Of a DNA stretch of 64,000 bases, positions 1 through 9,500 are shown piece by piece. Position 1 is the first letter of the stretch. Every line of letters starts with the position of its first letter. The translations under genes and the position numbers were made by a program. The notes beneath the pieces are model-generated. The model was not told the DNA's origin. It searched no databases and was given only the letters and a program-made list of their open reading frames with translations. The DNA is from Micromonospora sp. M71_S20 (GTDB lineage: Bacteria > Actinomycetota > Actinomycetes > Mycobacteriales > Micromonosporaceae). The DNA is taken from contig NZ_RCCV01000001.1 of NCBI RefSeq assembly GCF_003664255.1, forward strand, positions 3,038,001 to 3,102,000. The letters are read 5' to 3'.

Positions 1-1
1 C

Positions 2-58
2 GCCGCGATCGGCGTGGCCGTCGCCGCCGGCGCCTACGGCCGCCGCCGCATCCACTGA
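2..58 (+). CDS. C-terminal end of an unknown protein (partial)
   Basis: The reading frame enters from the left edge and ends at a TGA. The visible 18 residues are a run of Ala, Gly, Ile and Val followed by a Tyr, Gly, Arg-Arg-Arg, Ile, His tail. That pattern fits a last transmembrane helix with a positive cytoplasmic end. Too little remains to name a family. Confidence 0.45.
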   Translation, partial: AAIGVAVAAGAYGRRRIH

Positions 59-197
59 CCGTCACACCGCCCGTACCGCCGGCCCGCCCCTCAATGCGGG
101 CCGGCGGCGTGCTGCCGGCACCTGCGGCACCACCCCGCCGCACCGCTGGCACAACTGACCACCCACACCCATGACGTACGACGAGGGGGAACAACTG

Positions 198-1139
198 ATG
201 GCGGCGGAGGGCAGCACCAAGGCCGTGGTGACAGCGCTGGTCGCGAACCTGGGCATCGCGGTGAGTAAATTCGTCGCCGCAGCGGTCACCGGGTCGGCGT
301 CGATGCTCGCCGAGGGCGTGCACTCGGTGGCGGACTCCACGAACCAGGCGTTGCTGCTGGTCGGCGGTAGACGCGCCCGACGCGCCCCGTCGGCGCTGCA
401 CCCGTTCGGGTACGCCCGCGAACGCTACGTCTACGCCTTCATCGTCGCGATCATCCTGTTCACCCTCGGTGGCCTGTATGCGCTCTACGAGGGCTACCAC
501 AAGATCAGTGATCCACACGAGCTGACCGCACCGCTGATCGCCGTCGCCGTACTGGTCATCGCGATCGCGCTGGAGAGCTACGCCATGTACACCGCCGTCA
601 AGGAGGCCAACAAGGTCCGCGGCAACCGAGGCTGGGTCTCCTTCGTACGCCACGCCCGCGCCCCCGAACTGCCAGTGATCCTGCTCGAGGACGCCGGAGC
701 CCTGCTCGGCCTGATCTTCGCGCTGTGCGGTGTCGGCCTCAGCGTGCTCACCGGCAACGCCATCTTCGACGGCATCGCCACACTGTGCATCGGTGTCCTG
801 CTCGTCGCCATCGCCGTCGTCCTCGCCGTCGAGACCAAGAGCCTGCTCATCGGAGAGGCCGCCCTGCCCGAAGAAGTCGCCGCGATCCACACCGAACTGG
901 TGTCCACCTCCGGCGTCAATCGGGTCATCCACCTGCGCACCCTGCACCTCGGGCCGGAAGAGCTCCTCGTCGTGGCGAAGATCGCCGTCGGCACCGCCGA
1001 GCAGGGCGCCGACGTCGCCGCCACCATCGACGACGCCGAGGCGCGGATCCGGCGGGCCCTACCCACCGCCACCACGATCTACCTCGAACCCGACATCGAC
1101 CGACAGCCCACACGCACCGATGCCAACCTGACCCCTTGA
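198..1139 (+). CDS. Cation diffusion facilitator family transporter
   Basis: A 313-residue membrane protein of the CDF (SLC30-like) family, which exports divalent metals such as zinc or iron in exchange for protons. The first helix region (AVVTALVANLGIAVSKF) is followed by the HSVAD form of the HxxxD metal motif in the second helix, and a later helix carries an LLEDAG variant. Further hydrophobic segments follow and the C-terminal 90 residues form the usual soluble domain. The ATG used is preceded by GAGGGGGA at 7-8 bases; an in-frame ATG 27 bases upstream has no such site. The metal cannot be told from sequence. The ED variant resembles the SLC30A9-like branch. Confidence 0.85.
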   Translation: MAAEGSTKAVVTALVANLGIAVSKFVAAAVTGSASMLAEGVHSVADSTNQALLLVGGRRARRAPSALHPFGYARERYVYAFIVAIILFTLGGLYALYEGYHKISDPHELTAPLIAVAVLVIAIALESYAMYTAVKEANKVRGNRGWVSFVRHARAPELPVILLEDAGALLGLIFALCGVGLSVLTGNAIFDGIATLCIGVLLVAIAVVLAVETKSLLIGEAALPEEVAAIHTELVSTSGVNRVIHLRTLHLGPEELLVVAKIAVGTAEQGADVAATIDDAEARIRRALPTATTIYLEPDIDRQPTRTDANLTP

Positions 1140-1207
1140 GCAAGGTTCAGGATCAGAGTCGGAGGTACTGACGGCAGTTGTAGCGCCACATCGACGGAGG
1201 AGGCTCC

Positions 1208-1381
1208 ATGGGTATCGATGACAAGATCGACAACGCCTCCGAAGAGGCCGCCGGCAGACTGAAGGAAGGCGCCGGCCGCGCCACCGACGACGAGCAACTC
1301 GAAGCCGAAGGCCGCGCCGACCGGACCCGTGCGAACCTCAAGCAGGCCGGCGAGAAGGTCAAGGACGCCTTCAAGAGCTGA
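1208..1381 (+). CDS. CsbD family stress-response protein
   Basis: A 57-residue hydrophilic, charged protein with the CsbD pattern: MGIDDKIDN, then EEAAGRLKEGAG and a closing KQAGEKVKDAFKS. Family members are general-stress proteins of unknown biochemical role, often under stress sigma factors. The start is supported by CGGAGGAGG 5-8 bases upstream. It lies 68 bases after the CDF gene and ends just before a strong terminator, so it may be expressed from its own promoter or be last in a two-gene unit. Confidence 0.85.
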   Translation: MGIDDKIDNASEEAAGRLKEGAGRATDDEQLEAEGRADRTRANLKQAGEKVKDAFKS

Positions 1382-1416
1382 CCTGGGCCGCGCAGTGCGC
1401 GGCAGGGGAGATGACT

Positions 1417-1451
1417 GAACGGCCACGACGCACAACCCGTCGTGGCCGTTC
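1417..1451 (+). terminator. Rho-independent type hairpin after csbD
   Basis: Perfect 14-bp inverted repeat GAACGGCCACGACG / CGTCGTGGCCGTTC with a 7-base loop, 35 bases after the CsbD stop. There is no U tract, as is usual in actinomycetes. It also lies about 100 bases beyond the 3' end of oleD on the other strand, so it may act in both directions. Confidence 0.75.
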
Positions 1452-1548
1452 CCTGTGCGAGCTGACCTAGTGTCTGGGCGCGCCTGGCGGTAAGTCGTCA
1501 CCCGTCGTCATCGTCCTCGGCAGAGGGGCGATGACGTTCCCAGGCCCG

Positions 1549-2544
1549 TCAGCGGCCACGAGGGCGGGGACCTTGCCGGTACGCCGAGGCTAGCCGAACG
1601 AAGCCTTCCTCAAGCGTGACCTGCGGTGACCAGCACAGTGCTTCTCGGGTCCGGCGTTGGTCGAACCAGTGTGCGGTGGACAGCTGCTCGGCCAGAAACC
1701 GGGTCATGGGCGGTTCTTCGGTGCGCCGAAGGGCCGACCACAGCCACTCCACTGCGGTGCCGCCGGCCTTTGCTACGGCCACCGGCACCCGAAGCCTCGG
1801 TGGCACCGTCTCGGCGGCGACGCAGATCCGGTCGATGAGCTCGTGTACGGTCCGTGGCTCGCCGTTGGTGACGACAAAGGCCTGTCCGTGTACGCCGGCT
1901 TCGGGCGCCCGGTCGAGCGCGGCGACGAGGGCGTCGACGGCGTTACTGACGTACGTCGTGTCGATCAGGGCGGTTCCCTGGCCGACCAGTGCCAGCCGGC
2001 TGGCCTGGGCCCGTGCGACGATCCGGCCCACCAACTGGGTGTCGCCCGGTCCCCAGACCAGGTGGGGCCGGATCGCCACCACGGCGAAGTCGGGCGAGTC
2101 GGCGGCCAACGCGAGCAACTCAGCCGAGGCCTTGCTGCGGGCGTAGTGACCCCGGGCCCGGTCTGGGTCGGCTGCGCCGGCGCCGGCGCCGACCAGGCCA
2201 GTGCCGTGGTGGGCGACCGACGGTGAGGACACGTGCACGAATCGCGTCACGCCGGCTGCCCGGGCGGCGGCGAGCAGGGTGGCCGTGCCACCGATGTTGG
2301 TGTGCTCGAATTCTTGCCACGGCCCGGTCATCGATACTTTCGCGGCCAGGTGCACCACGGCGTCGACCCCCTCAGTGGCCGCCCGTGCGGCTTCCGGATC
2401 GGTGATGTCGCCGCGACGCTCGTCGACCCCATCCAGGCCGCTGGGCCGACGCTGCAGGACGCGGACGTCGTCGCCGCGCATCCGCAAAGCTGTAGCGACG
2501 GCACTGCCAAGCATGCCGCTGGCACCGGTGACCAGGATCTTCAC
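1549..2544 (-). CDS. oleD: OleD: NAD(P)-dependent 2-alkyl-3-ketoacid reductase
   Basis: 331-residue extended short-chain dehydrogenase. It opens with VKILVTGASGMLG (Rossmann GxxGxxG) and has the catalytic Y134-x3-K138 pair in GHYARSK. In olefin biosynthesis OleD reduces the 2-alkyl-3-ketoacid made by OleA to the 2-alkyl-3-hydroxyacid. The GTG start overlaps the oleBC stop in a GTGA, so the two are translationally coupled. The open frame continues upstream of the start but overlaps oleBC and carries no protein similarity there. Function rests on the OleA-OleBC-OleD gene order; alone it could only be called an epimerase/dehydratase-like protein. Confidence 0.85.
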   Translation of the reverse strand: MKILVTGASGMLGSAVATALRMRGDDVRVLQRRPSGLDGVDERRGDITDPEAARAATEGVDAVVHLAAKVSMTGPWQEFEHTNIGGTATLLAAARAAGVTRFVHVSSPSVAHHGTGLVGAGAGAADPDRARGHYARSKASAELLALAADSPDFAVVAIRPHLVWGPGDTQLVGRIVARAQASRLALVGQGTALIDTTYVSNAVDALVAALDRAPEAGVHGQAFVVTNGEPRTVHELIDRICVAAETVPPRLRVPVAVAKAGGTAVEWLWSALRRTEEPPMTRFLAEQLSTAHWFDQRRTREALCWSPQVTLEEGFVRLASAYRQGPRPRGR

Positions 2545-5117
2545 AGTCTGCTGACCCTTCCGCCAGCGAGCACTCGTTCCGCCCAGTGACGGAGCCGGGT
2601 ACGGTCGATCTTCGAGTTGTGGCGGATGTCCGTGGGCAGGGACGGGACCACCAACACGGCCGCGACCGGCGGCGCGGCTGCGGTGCGTACCGCGTCGGCC
2701 AGTTCTCGGCTGGCCAGTCGGGCACGGCGGGTCCCGGGCAGGGTCTCGGCGATGACCACGACCTTCGCCACACCGGGCGGTCCCACACCGACCACTGCGG
2801 CCCGCGCGATCTGCGGCAACGACTCGACCTGCTGCTCGATCCCGACCGGGCTGAGCACGCCGTCGGACGTGAGCAGGATATGGGCCAGTCGACCCTGCAC
2901 CCACAGCCGGCCATCGGGATCCAGGTAGCCTACGTCGCCGGTACGGTGCCATCCGGGATTGCGGGAGCTGTCCCGCTCGGTCAGCCAGAGCCCGTCGTAA
3001 CGATCCTTCACATGCCCGGCCCTGACCAGGATTTCGCCGGTCAGCCCAGGAGCGCAACCGGGTTGTTCGGAAGGCGTGCCGGTCGAGTCCAGGGCCGCGA
3101 TCGCCACCTGGACACCGGGCAACGGTCGGCCGACGCAGACGCCGTCACCCGGCTGGGCGTCGACGATCTCGTCGAGGGTGATGTCGGTGACCGGGAGGAC
3201 CTCGGTCATCCCGTAGGGGGTGTGCGGCTGCGCCTTGGGCATCAACGCCCGCGTCCGGGTGAGCAGCGCGGCGGGCACCGGCGCGCCCGCGCTCAGCAGC
3301 AATGTCACCCCCTGCAACGCGGTGCGCTGGCGATCGTTCAACACCTCGCCGGTGTCGACCACGTTGCGTAACGCGGCCGGTGATGCGAACACCGCTGAAC
3401 CGTCGACTGCGGCTGTCGCCTCAGCTAGAGCGGTGGCGGTCAACGTCCGTGGTGCGGTAAGGCTCATGTCCGGGATCGCCGAAGGGGCACCGAGAGCCGG
3501 CCCGAAAAGCGCGAATGGCGCGAATGCCGCCACGATTCCGGCGTCGGCGTTCACGCCAAGTCCGAGCAGTGCGTCACGCATCGCGGCGAGTTGGCGATGG
3601 GTGTAGACCACGCCCTTCGCCGGCCCGGTAGAACCGGAGGTGAACAACACGGCCGCGTCGTCGTCCGGGTCTGGCGTGGCCGGAAGTTCCTGGACGCCGG
3701 CGCCGAGGCGGGCGAGTTTGCCCAGGGTGAGCGCACCCATCGCGGCGGCGCCGGGCCCGGCCCCGATACGCCGTCCGGGCCAACGCAGGGCCCGGGCGAC
3801 GGCGAGTCCGCGGCCGATGGCGACCAGGTGTGAGGGGTCGGCGCTGCGCAGTGCCCGGCTCATGCCGGCCAGACCCAGACCTGGATCGACCACCACGATC
3901 ACCGCACCGATGCGCAGGCACGCGTAGACGGCTGCGGTCAGGTCGGCGCCGGGTGGTACGAGTAGTGCCACCCGGTCACCGCGACGCACTCCGGAGGCCG
4001 ACAATCCGGCCCCGATCTCCCGGATCCGTTGCCACAGCAGGGACCAGCTGACCTGCCGGCCGTTGTTCGCTAGCTCGACCACAGCGACTGACCGGTCTTC
4101 GGCACGTTCGGCCAGTGCCGCCCACAGCGGACGCCATGGCACTGCCGGTTCCGGCGTCGGGGTCGGGTCGGCGGGCCGGCCGTCCAGGTCAACCAGCCAC
4201 TGCGCGACCGCACCGGCGACATCGGCGTCCTCGGTGAGTAGGTGACCCGCGCCTTCGAACCGGTGCAACTGCGCATGCGGCAGCCGGCTTCGCAAGTCCC
4301 TGAGGTGTACATCGCCGAAGACCGGGTCGCGGGGGCCCCACAACAGCAGTGTCGGTATCTCCGCCAGCGTGTGCAGACCCTGCGCGACCTTTTGCAGCGC
4401 CTGCCAGCTCGAATGGTCGGGACTGAGCGGGATGTCCGCGACGAAGCCGCCGATCGCCGCCCGTCGGTCCACAGTGCGGTACGGAGCGAGATAGCCCTCT
4501 CGGACAGGCTCCGGCAGCCAAGGGTTCGCCAATGCGAGGGTGGCCTGCAGGAACGTCGGCGTCCGAACGGTCACCGCCGGCAGCACGCCGGGCAGGCGGG
4601 CCAGGCGAATCAGGGTGGGCGCCGGCGACCCACTCGGCTGGTGCACCGCAGTGTTGGTCAACACGACACCGCGTAGCTGATCGCGGTGGCGCAGTGCCCA
4701 ACCCAACGAGATGGACCCGCCCCAGTCGTGTCCGACCGTGACGACCGGCCCGGTCAGACCCAGCGCGTCGGTGACCGTGGTGAGGTCGTCGATCCGCTGC
4801 GCCAGCCCGCGCACGGTGCCAGTGCGCTCGGAAAACCCCATGTCCAAATGGTCCACGGCGACCACCCGCCACGGCGGTGCGTCAGCCCGCGCGAACCGGG
4901 CCAGCAGATGCCGCCACAGGTACGACCAGGTGGGATTGCCGTGCACGCACAGCACAGTCCCAATGGGCCGGATCGCACTACCGGAGTCCGTAGCGGCGGT
5001 ATCCAGGACATGCCAGGTGCGCTGCACACCCTGACTGTCCGCCGCAGTGACCCACCGGGACCAGGCACTGTCCAGACCCGGCAACCCGGGCGGCGGCACA
5101 GCCTGTCGATTGCTCAC
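2541..5117 (-). CDS. oleBC: OleBC fusion: beta-lactone decarboxylase plus beta-lactone synthetase
   Basis: 858-residue fusion. Residues about 1-315 are an alpha/beta hydrolase of the haloalkane dehalogenase type, with an HGNPTW oxyanion region and a GHDWGG nucleophile elbow (Asp131). Residues about 325-858 are an AMP-dependent synthetase with the LFTSGSTGPAKG loop. In the pathway OleC converts the 2-alkyl-3-hydroxyacid to a cis-beta-lactone with ATP, and OleB decarboxylates it to the cis-alkene. OleB and OleC are separate in many bacteria; a fused form is known from actinobacteria. The GTG start at 5117 overlaps the oleA stop (GTGA) and has GGAGG about 7 bases upstream inside oleA. An upstream in-frame ATG would overlap oleA by 55 bases and is less likely. 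Confidence 0.9.
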   Translation of the reverse strand: MSNRQAVPPPGLPGLDSAWSRWVTAADSQGVQRTWHVLDTAATDSGSAIRPIGTVLCVHGNPTWSYLWRHLLARFARADAPPWRVVAVDHLDMGFSERTGTVRGLAQRIDDLTTVTDALGLTGPVVTVGHDWGGSISLGWALRHRDQLRGVVLTNTAVHQPSGSPAPTLIRLARLPGVLPAVTVRTPTFLQATLALANPWLPEPVREGYLAPYRTVDRRAAIGGFVADIPLSPDHSSWQALQKVAQGLHTLAEIPTLLLWGPRDPVFGDVHLRDLRSRLPHAQLHRFEGAGHLLTEDADVAGAVAQWLVDLDGRPADPTPTPEPAVPWRPLWAALAERAEDRSVAVVELANNGRQVSWSLLWQRIREIGAGLSASGVRRGDRVALLVPPGADLTAAVYACLRIGAVIVVVDPGLGLAGMSRALRSADPSHLVAIGRGLAVARALRWPGRRIGAGPGAAAMGALTLGKLARLGAGVQELPATPDPDDDAAVLFTSGSTGPAKGVVYTHRQLAAMRDALLGLGVNADAGIVAAFAPFALFGPALGAPSAIPDMSLTAPRTLTATALAEATAAVDGSAVFASPAALRNVVDTGEVLNDRQRTALQGVTLLLSAGAPVPAALLTRTRALMPKAQPHTPYGMTEVLPVTDITLDEIVDAQPGDGVCVGRPLPGVQVAIAALDSTGTPSEQPGCAPGLTGEILVRAGHVKDRYDGLWLTERDSSRNPGWHRTGDVGYLDPDGRLWVQGRLAHILLTSDGVLSPVGIEQQVESLPQIARAAVVGVGPPGVAKVVVIAETLPGTRRARLASRELADAVRTAAAPPVAAVLVVPSLPTDIRHNSKIDRTRLRHWAERVLAGGRVSRL

Positions 5118-6136
5118 CACACGACCTCCAGGGCGCACGTGTTCAGGCCGGAGCCAACCCCCATACACAGCACCCGGTCACCGGAGTTGAGCGATCCGGC
5201 GTGGTGGGCCAGAGTCAACGGCAGCGACGCCGGGCCGACGTTTCCCCACAGCGGAAACGTCTCCGGGACCTTCCGGGGGTCAAGGCCAAGCCGGCTGACG
5301 ACGCCCTGCGTGTGGGCCACCGAGACCTGATGCATGACATAGAGGTCCATGTTCTGCCAGTCCCACGACCCGGCATGCGCCCAGGTCGCCTCAGCGAGGC
5401 TCACCCCCGCGTCGAGTAGACCCTTTGCATCGGTACGCATCCGCGTGCTGTCCCCGACGCACAGCTTGTGGTGTTGGGTGGCCGCCCGGCTCACACCGCC
5501 GATCAGCCGGTGCCCCTGTTTGTGGGTGTCCGCGGCAGACAGCACCATCGCGGCCGCGCCTGAACCGAGGGTCAACGTGGCGAACTGCTCCCGGACGTCG
5601 TCCCGGGTGGAGTCGGGTCTACGTAACCGCTCGATCGTCGCCTGTTGGGCCTCACGGGAGCTCTCGCCCGCCACGATCAGCGCGTACCGGATCTGTCCTG
5701 CGTCGATCATGTTGGCAGCGACCTGGATCCCATTGACGAACCCGAGGCAGGCGTTGGCGATGTCGAAGTTCAAGGCCGATGACGGCAGGTCCAGAGCGTG
5801 GTGGATTGCCACTGCCGTCGATGGCTCCAGATACGCTCGAGACACGGACGTGTTGATCAGCAGGCCGACGTCACGCGCGTCGACACCCGCCTCCGACAGT
5901 GCCTTGGCCCCGGCCGTCGCCGCCGCGTCGGCGAATCCAAAGCCCTCCGGCCACCAGCGCCGCTCCTGGACTCCGGCGATTCGCTGAAGCATCCCCGGGC
6001 GCAGCCTCAACCGCCGGAAGGTTTCGCTCAGTTGCTCGTCGAACTGATCAGAGGTGACGATGACCGGCGCCTCCAAAGCCGCCACCGACAATATCGCCGT
6101 GTTCGTGTAGCGATACTCAGCGTTACCATGCGTCAT
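5114..6136 (-). CDS. oleA: OleA: acyl-CoA head-to-head condensing thiolase
   Basis: 340-residue thiolase-superfamily enzyme related to FabH. The catalytic Cys is Cys130 in NACLGFVNG; a His (MHQVSVAHTQ) and an Asn in a GNVGPAS motif complete the usual triad. OleA joins two fatty acyl-CoAs in a non-decarboxylative Claisen condensation, giving a 2-alkyl-3-ketoacid after thioester hydrolysis. The ATG at 6136 is chosen because GGGCGGAGG lies 4 bases before it; an ATG 45 bases upstream lacks a site. It is the first gene of a three-gene minus-strand operon, so the cell should make long internal alkenes if the operon is expressed. Confidence 0.9.
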   Translation of the reverse strand: MTHGNAEYRYTNTAILSVAALEAPVIVTSDQFDEQLSETFRRLRLRPGMLQRIAGVQERRWWPEGFGFADAAATAGAKALSEAGVDARDVGLLINTSVSRAYLEPSTAVAIHHALDLPSSALNFDIANACLGFVNGIQVAANMIDAGQIRYALIVAGESSREAQQATIERLRRPDSTRDDVREQFATLTLGSGAAAMVLSAADTHKQGHRLIGGVSRAATQHHKLCVGDSTRMRTDAKGLLDAGVSLAEATWAHAGSWDWQNMDLYVMHQVSVAHTQGVVSRLGLDPRKVPETFPLWGNVGPASLPLTLAHHAGSLNSGDRVLCMGVGSGLNTCALEVVW

Positions 6137-6667
6137 CCAGCCTCCGCCCGTCGCCCACCCTGAGGGCTCGAAGTTATCCACTCGGTCCCCCCATCCACCA
6201 ATGGCCGATCGGCATCGCGGTCAACATCACTCACCCGCCCACACGCACCCAGGACGCAGGGGCCGCTCTGCCGGCGGACCGGGTGATTCCACGGATGCTG
6301 CTGTACAACGTCGGCGTGAAGATCGGCCTACTTCGCCAAAAGTCGCTGCCGTCCACGACAAAGGCCGCGCAGCGCTGGGAACCGCAACCCTCGCGTCAGG
6401 TTCGAGTCGATCACGCCCTGCTCGAAGTCATCGCCCGCCTGGTCCTCGCCGCACCCGCCGCACCCGGGAAGAGATCAGAAAGAGCGGCCAGGGGGATCAG
6501 TCAGGAGCGGGATTGCCAGGTTGCTGCCAGGCAGCCATGCCACACTTCGATCACTGCTGACACGAGGAGGAGCACGACCCGATGGGCGACGGCCAACGTC
6601 CGAGACCACTGGCCCGCCGCTGCGGGCCTGATTCACCCGGCGCCACCCGCATCAGGAGCGTGGCCCC
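6137..6667 (+). other. Divergent intergenic region oleA / HlyC-type gene
   Basis: About 530 bases without a convincing gene. Open frames cross it but have no recognisable family and poor codon character. It must hold the oleA promoter (minus) and the promoter of the HlyC-type pair (plus). Near its right end GAGGAGGAG (6564-6572) precedes an ATG at 6582 that opens a 32-codon frame ending at 6680, overlapping the next start; this could be a coupling leader, but its composition is poor. Confidence 0.5.
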
Positions 6668-7987
6668 GTGTGGGTGCTGAGTCTCCTCCTGGGGCTGCTG
6701 GTGGTGTTGGCGATCACCGCGGCCACCGGCTACTTCGTGGCGCAGGAATTCGCGTACATGGCCGTTGACCGGTCGCGGCTCAAAACCCGTGCCGCGGCGG
6801 GTGACACCGCCGCCAGGCGAGCGCTGGACGTGACCCGCCGGACCTCGTTCATGCTGTCCGGCGCCCAGCTCGGGATCACAGTGACCGCCCTGTTGGTCGG
6901 CTACGTCGCCGAACCGTTGATCGGTGAGTCGGTCGGCGCCGCCCTCGGCGGGGTCGGCGTCCCTACCGGCGTCGGCGTCGCCGTCGGCACGGTGGCCGCG
7001 CTGCTGCTCTCGACCTTCGTGCAGATGCTGTTCGGCGAGCTGTTCGCCAAGAACCTCGCCATCTCGCGGCCCGAGCCGGTGGCCCTCTGGCTGGCCAGAT
7101 CCACCCAGATCTACCTACGGGTGTTCGGGTGGCTCATTGCCTTCTTCGACAAGTCCTCCAATGCCCTGCTGCGCCTGTTCGGCATGGAACCGGTGCACGA
7201 CGTGGAACACGCCGCCAGCCGCCGGGACCTCGAACACATCGTCAGCGATTCCCGCGACTCCGGGGACCTGCCCGCCGAGCTGTGGATGCTGCTCGACCGG
7301 GTGCTCGACTTCCCTGACCGCGACGCCGCCCACGCGATGGTCCCGCGGGCTCGGGTGGATGTCGTGGAGCCCGGCCTGACCACCCAGGAACTCTGGACCA
7401 AGATCGCCGGCGGCCACTCGCGCTACCCGGTGCTCGACGACCGCGACGACGTGATCGGGGTGGTGCACCTCGCCGACCTGCTCGCCGTCGACCGCGACGG
7501 TGCCGGCACGGTGGCCGACATGATGCGGCCGCCGGTGCTGGTCCCGACCTCGATGTCACTGCCCCGGGTCGTGCAGACCCTCGCCGAGCGGAAAGCCCAG
7601 CTCGCCTGTGTGCTCGACGAGCACGGCGGGCTGGCCGGCGTGGTGACCGTGGAGGACCTTGCCGAGGAACTGGTGGGGGAGATCGAGGACGAGCACGACG
7701 ACGCCACGGCACCCACGTCGCCAGCAGGGCTGGCCGCGGCGGACGGCACCTGGGAACTGGTCGGCACGCTGCCGCTGGACGAGGTCGAGCGCACCATCGG
7801 GCATGACCTGCCCGCATCGGACAGCGAGACCCTCGCCGGCCTGGTCATCGAACTGCTCGGCGAACTGCCCGCCCCCGGCGCCGTGGCCCGGCTGAGCCTC
7901 GGCGAGGTCGCCCTGACACTCGAGGTGGTGGAGTTGGAGCGGCACGTCCCGTCGCTGGTCCTGCTGCGGACGGAGGAGAACCGCTGA
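6668..7987 (+). CDS. HlyC/CorC (CNNM) family membrane protein with CBS pair
   Basis: 439 residues. The N-terminal about 190 are the CNNM/DUF21 transmembrane domain (hydrophobic start MWVLSLLLGLLVVLAI, then the SGAQLGITVTALLVGY family pattern). Two CBS domains follow (about 205-335), then a CorC_HlyC C-terminal domain (about 350-435). Members are linked to magnesium or cobalt efflux; the hemolysin name is historical. The GTG start lies near the end of the short upstream frame. The stop overlaps the next gene by one base (TGATG), so the two paralogues are co-translated and may form a heteromer, as such pairs often do. Confidence 0.85.
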   Translation: MWVLSLLLGLLVVLAITAATGYFVAQEFAYMAVDRSRLKTRAAAGDTAARRALDVTRRTSFMLSGAQLGITVTALLVGYVAEPLIGESVGAALGGVGVPTGVGVAVGTVAALLLSTFVQMLFGELFAKNLAISRPEPVALWLARSTQIYLRVFGWLIAFFDKSSNALLRLFGMEPVHDVEHAASRRDLEHIVSDSRDSGDLPAELWMLLDRVLDFPDRDAAHAMVPRARVDVVEPGLTTQELWTKIAGGHSRYPVLDDRDDVIGVVHLADLLAVDRDGAGTVADMMRPPVLVPTSMSLPRVVQTLAERKAQLACVLDEHGGLAGVVTVEDLAEELVGEIEDEHDDATAPTSPAGLAAADGTWELVGTLPLDEVERTIGHDLPASDSETLAGLVIELLGELPAPGAVARLSLGEVALTLEVVELERHVPSLVLLRTEENR

Positions 7988-8997
7988 TGGGTGACCCGTG
8001 GGTGGTGGTGGCTGTCACCGTTGTGCTGATCGTGCTCAGCGCCTTCTTCGTGGCCGCCGAGTTCGCGTTGCTGGCGGCCCGTCGGCACCGCCTCGACGCG
8101 CGTTCCGAGCACAGCCGGTCGGCCCGCGCGGCGGTGCGCAGCTTCGACGAGCTGACCGTGCTGCTGGCCGGCTGCCAGCTCGGTATCACCGCCTGCGCGC
8201 TCGGGCTCGGCGCGGTCACCAAACCGGCCGTCAACTACGCGCTGACTCCGATGTTCCTGTCCTGGGGCGCACCCGGCTGGACGGCCGACGCGGTCGGTTT
8301 CGCACTGGCGTTGCTGGTCGTGACCTTCCTGCACCTGGTCATCGGGGAGATGGCCCCCAAGTCGTACGCCATCGCCCACCCGGAGAGAACCGCCATCGCC
8401 CTGGCGATGCCGATGCGCGCCTTCATGTGGTTCACCCGCCCGGTGCTGCGTGCCCTCAACGCCAGCGCCAACTGGTGCCTGCGACGGGTCGGCGTAGAGC
8501 CGCGGGACACCATCGCCACCGGCCAGAACGCCGCCGATCTGCGCCACCTGGTCGAGCACTCGGCCAACGTCGGCGCGCTCGACGCGTCGTACTCCGCGCA
8601 ACTCACCGATGCCCTCGACCTCGACCAACTCACCCTGGCCGACCTCACCGGCACGGAGCGTGAGCTGACCGCGGTGGGGACGGCCGACACCGTTCTGACG
8701 GTCCGCGCGGTGGCCCGCGACACCGGCCACCTGCGGGTGGTCGTCCTGCACGACGGCGCGGCCGTCGGCGTGGTCCACGTCCGCGACACCATGGACCAGC
8801 CGGACGACCAGACCGCCGGCGAGGTGATGCGCGACGTCCTCGTGCTCGACGGCTCGACGCTCGCCTACGAGGCCCTGGCCATCATGCGGACCACCCGCCA
8901 CCACCTCGTGGTGGTCACCACCCCAAACGGCCCGGCGGTGGCCACCCTGACCGACGTGGTCGGGCGGCTGCTCCGAGCCCCCGCCGGGGCCCGCTGA
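7987..8997 (+). CDS. Second HlyC/CorC (CNNM) family protein, short form
   Basis: 336 residues, paralogous to the preceding gene. CNNM/DUF21 membrane domain first (AGCQLGITACALGLG matches the SGAQLGITVTALLVG pattern of its partner), then a CBS region with weaker conservation. The C-terminal CorC_HlyC domain of the partner is missing and the protein ends soon after the second CBS. Tandem long-short pairs of this family are common in actinomycetes. The ATG overlaps the upstream stop. Confidence 0.8.
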   Translation: MGDPWVVVAVTVVLIVLSAFFVAAEFALLAARRHRLDARSEHSRSARAAVRSFDELTVLLAGCQLGITACALGLGAVTKPAVNYALTPMFLSWGAPGWTADAVGFALALLVVTFLHLVIGEMAPKSYAIAHPERTAIALAMPMRAFMWFTRPVLRALNASANWCLRRVGVEPRDTIATGQNAADLRHLVEHSANVGALDASYSAQLTDALDLDQLTLADLTGTERELTAVGTADTVLTVRAVARDTGHLRVVVLHDGAAVGVVHVRDTMDQPDDQTAGEVMRDVLVLDGSTLAYEALAIMRTTRHHLVVVTTPNGPAVATLTDVVGRLLRAPAGAR

Positions 8998-9015
8998 CCC
9001 TCCACCCGCCCGCCG

Positions 9016-9500
9016 GTGCGCGAACGGGCCACTCCCTGCGTGCTGCCGCTGGTGCCGGGCTGTCTGTCCTACGTCACCGGTCTTGCCGGCGCCGACCTCG
9101 ACGCAGCGGCCCAGCCGGCATCGTCGGACGCGCGGGGCGCGCTGGCCGTGACGACGCGACATCGGGCGCGAGGGCGGGTGGTGGCCGGCACGCTCGGGTC
9201 CATCGTCGTGTTTGCCGTCGTGTTCGTGGCGGTGTCAGTGTGTTTAACGCCGCCGGTCGGGCGCTGGCCACCAACGCCGGCACGATTGAGATCGTGGCGG
9301 GGGCGATGACCGTACTGCTCGGTGTCGGCTACCTCGGCGCGTTTCCGCTGTTGCAGCGTCAGGCCCGCATCAGCAGGCTCCCCGCAGCCGGCGTGGCCAG
9401 CGCGCCGGTGCTCGGTGCGACGTTTACTTCGCCCTGGACGCCGTGCGTATCCCCGACGCTGGGCGCGGTGCTCGGCCTGGCCGCGGTCGGTCTCGTGCTT
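9016..9500 (+). pseudogene. ccdA-like (thiol-disulfide interchange membrane protein) remnant
   Basis: The first frame reads TPCVLPLVPGCLSYVTGLAG, the hallmark of actinobacterial CcdA, the membrane protein that passes electrons from thioredoxin to cytochrome c maturation. At about 9235-9245 the CcdA similarity jumps to another frame, continuing as FNAAGRALATNAGTIEI, then LGAFPLLQRQ and TPCVSPTLGAVLGLA (the second Cys motif). Similarity stops near 9500, so the later helices are lost. One frameshift plus a 3' truncation, and no clear start, argue for a dead gene. The rest to about 9840 holds nothing recognisable. Confidence 0.6.

Noticed and set aside
6396..6412. GGTTCGAGTC resembling a tRNA T-loop
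   Set aside because: No acceptor, D or anticodon arms could be folded around it.
6582..6680. 32-codon ORF with a good GAGGAGGAG site before the first HlyC-type gene
   Set aside because: Arg/Pro/Cys-rich composition from GC-rich spacer, no family, and it overlaps the next start; mentioned only in the intergenic entry.
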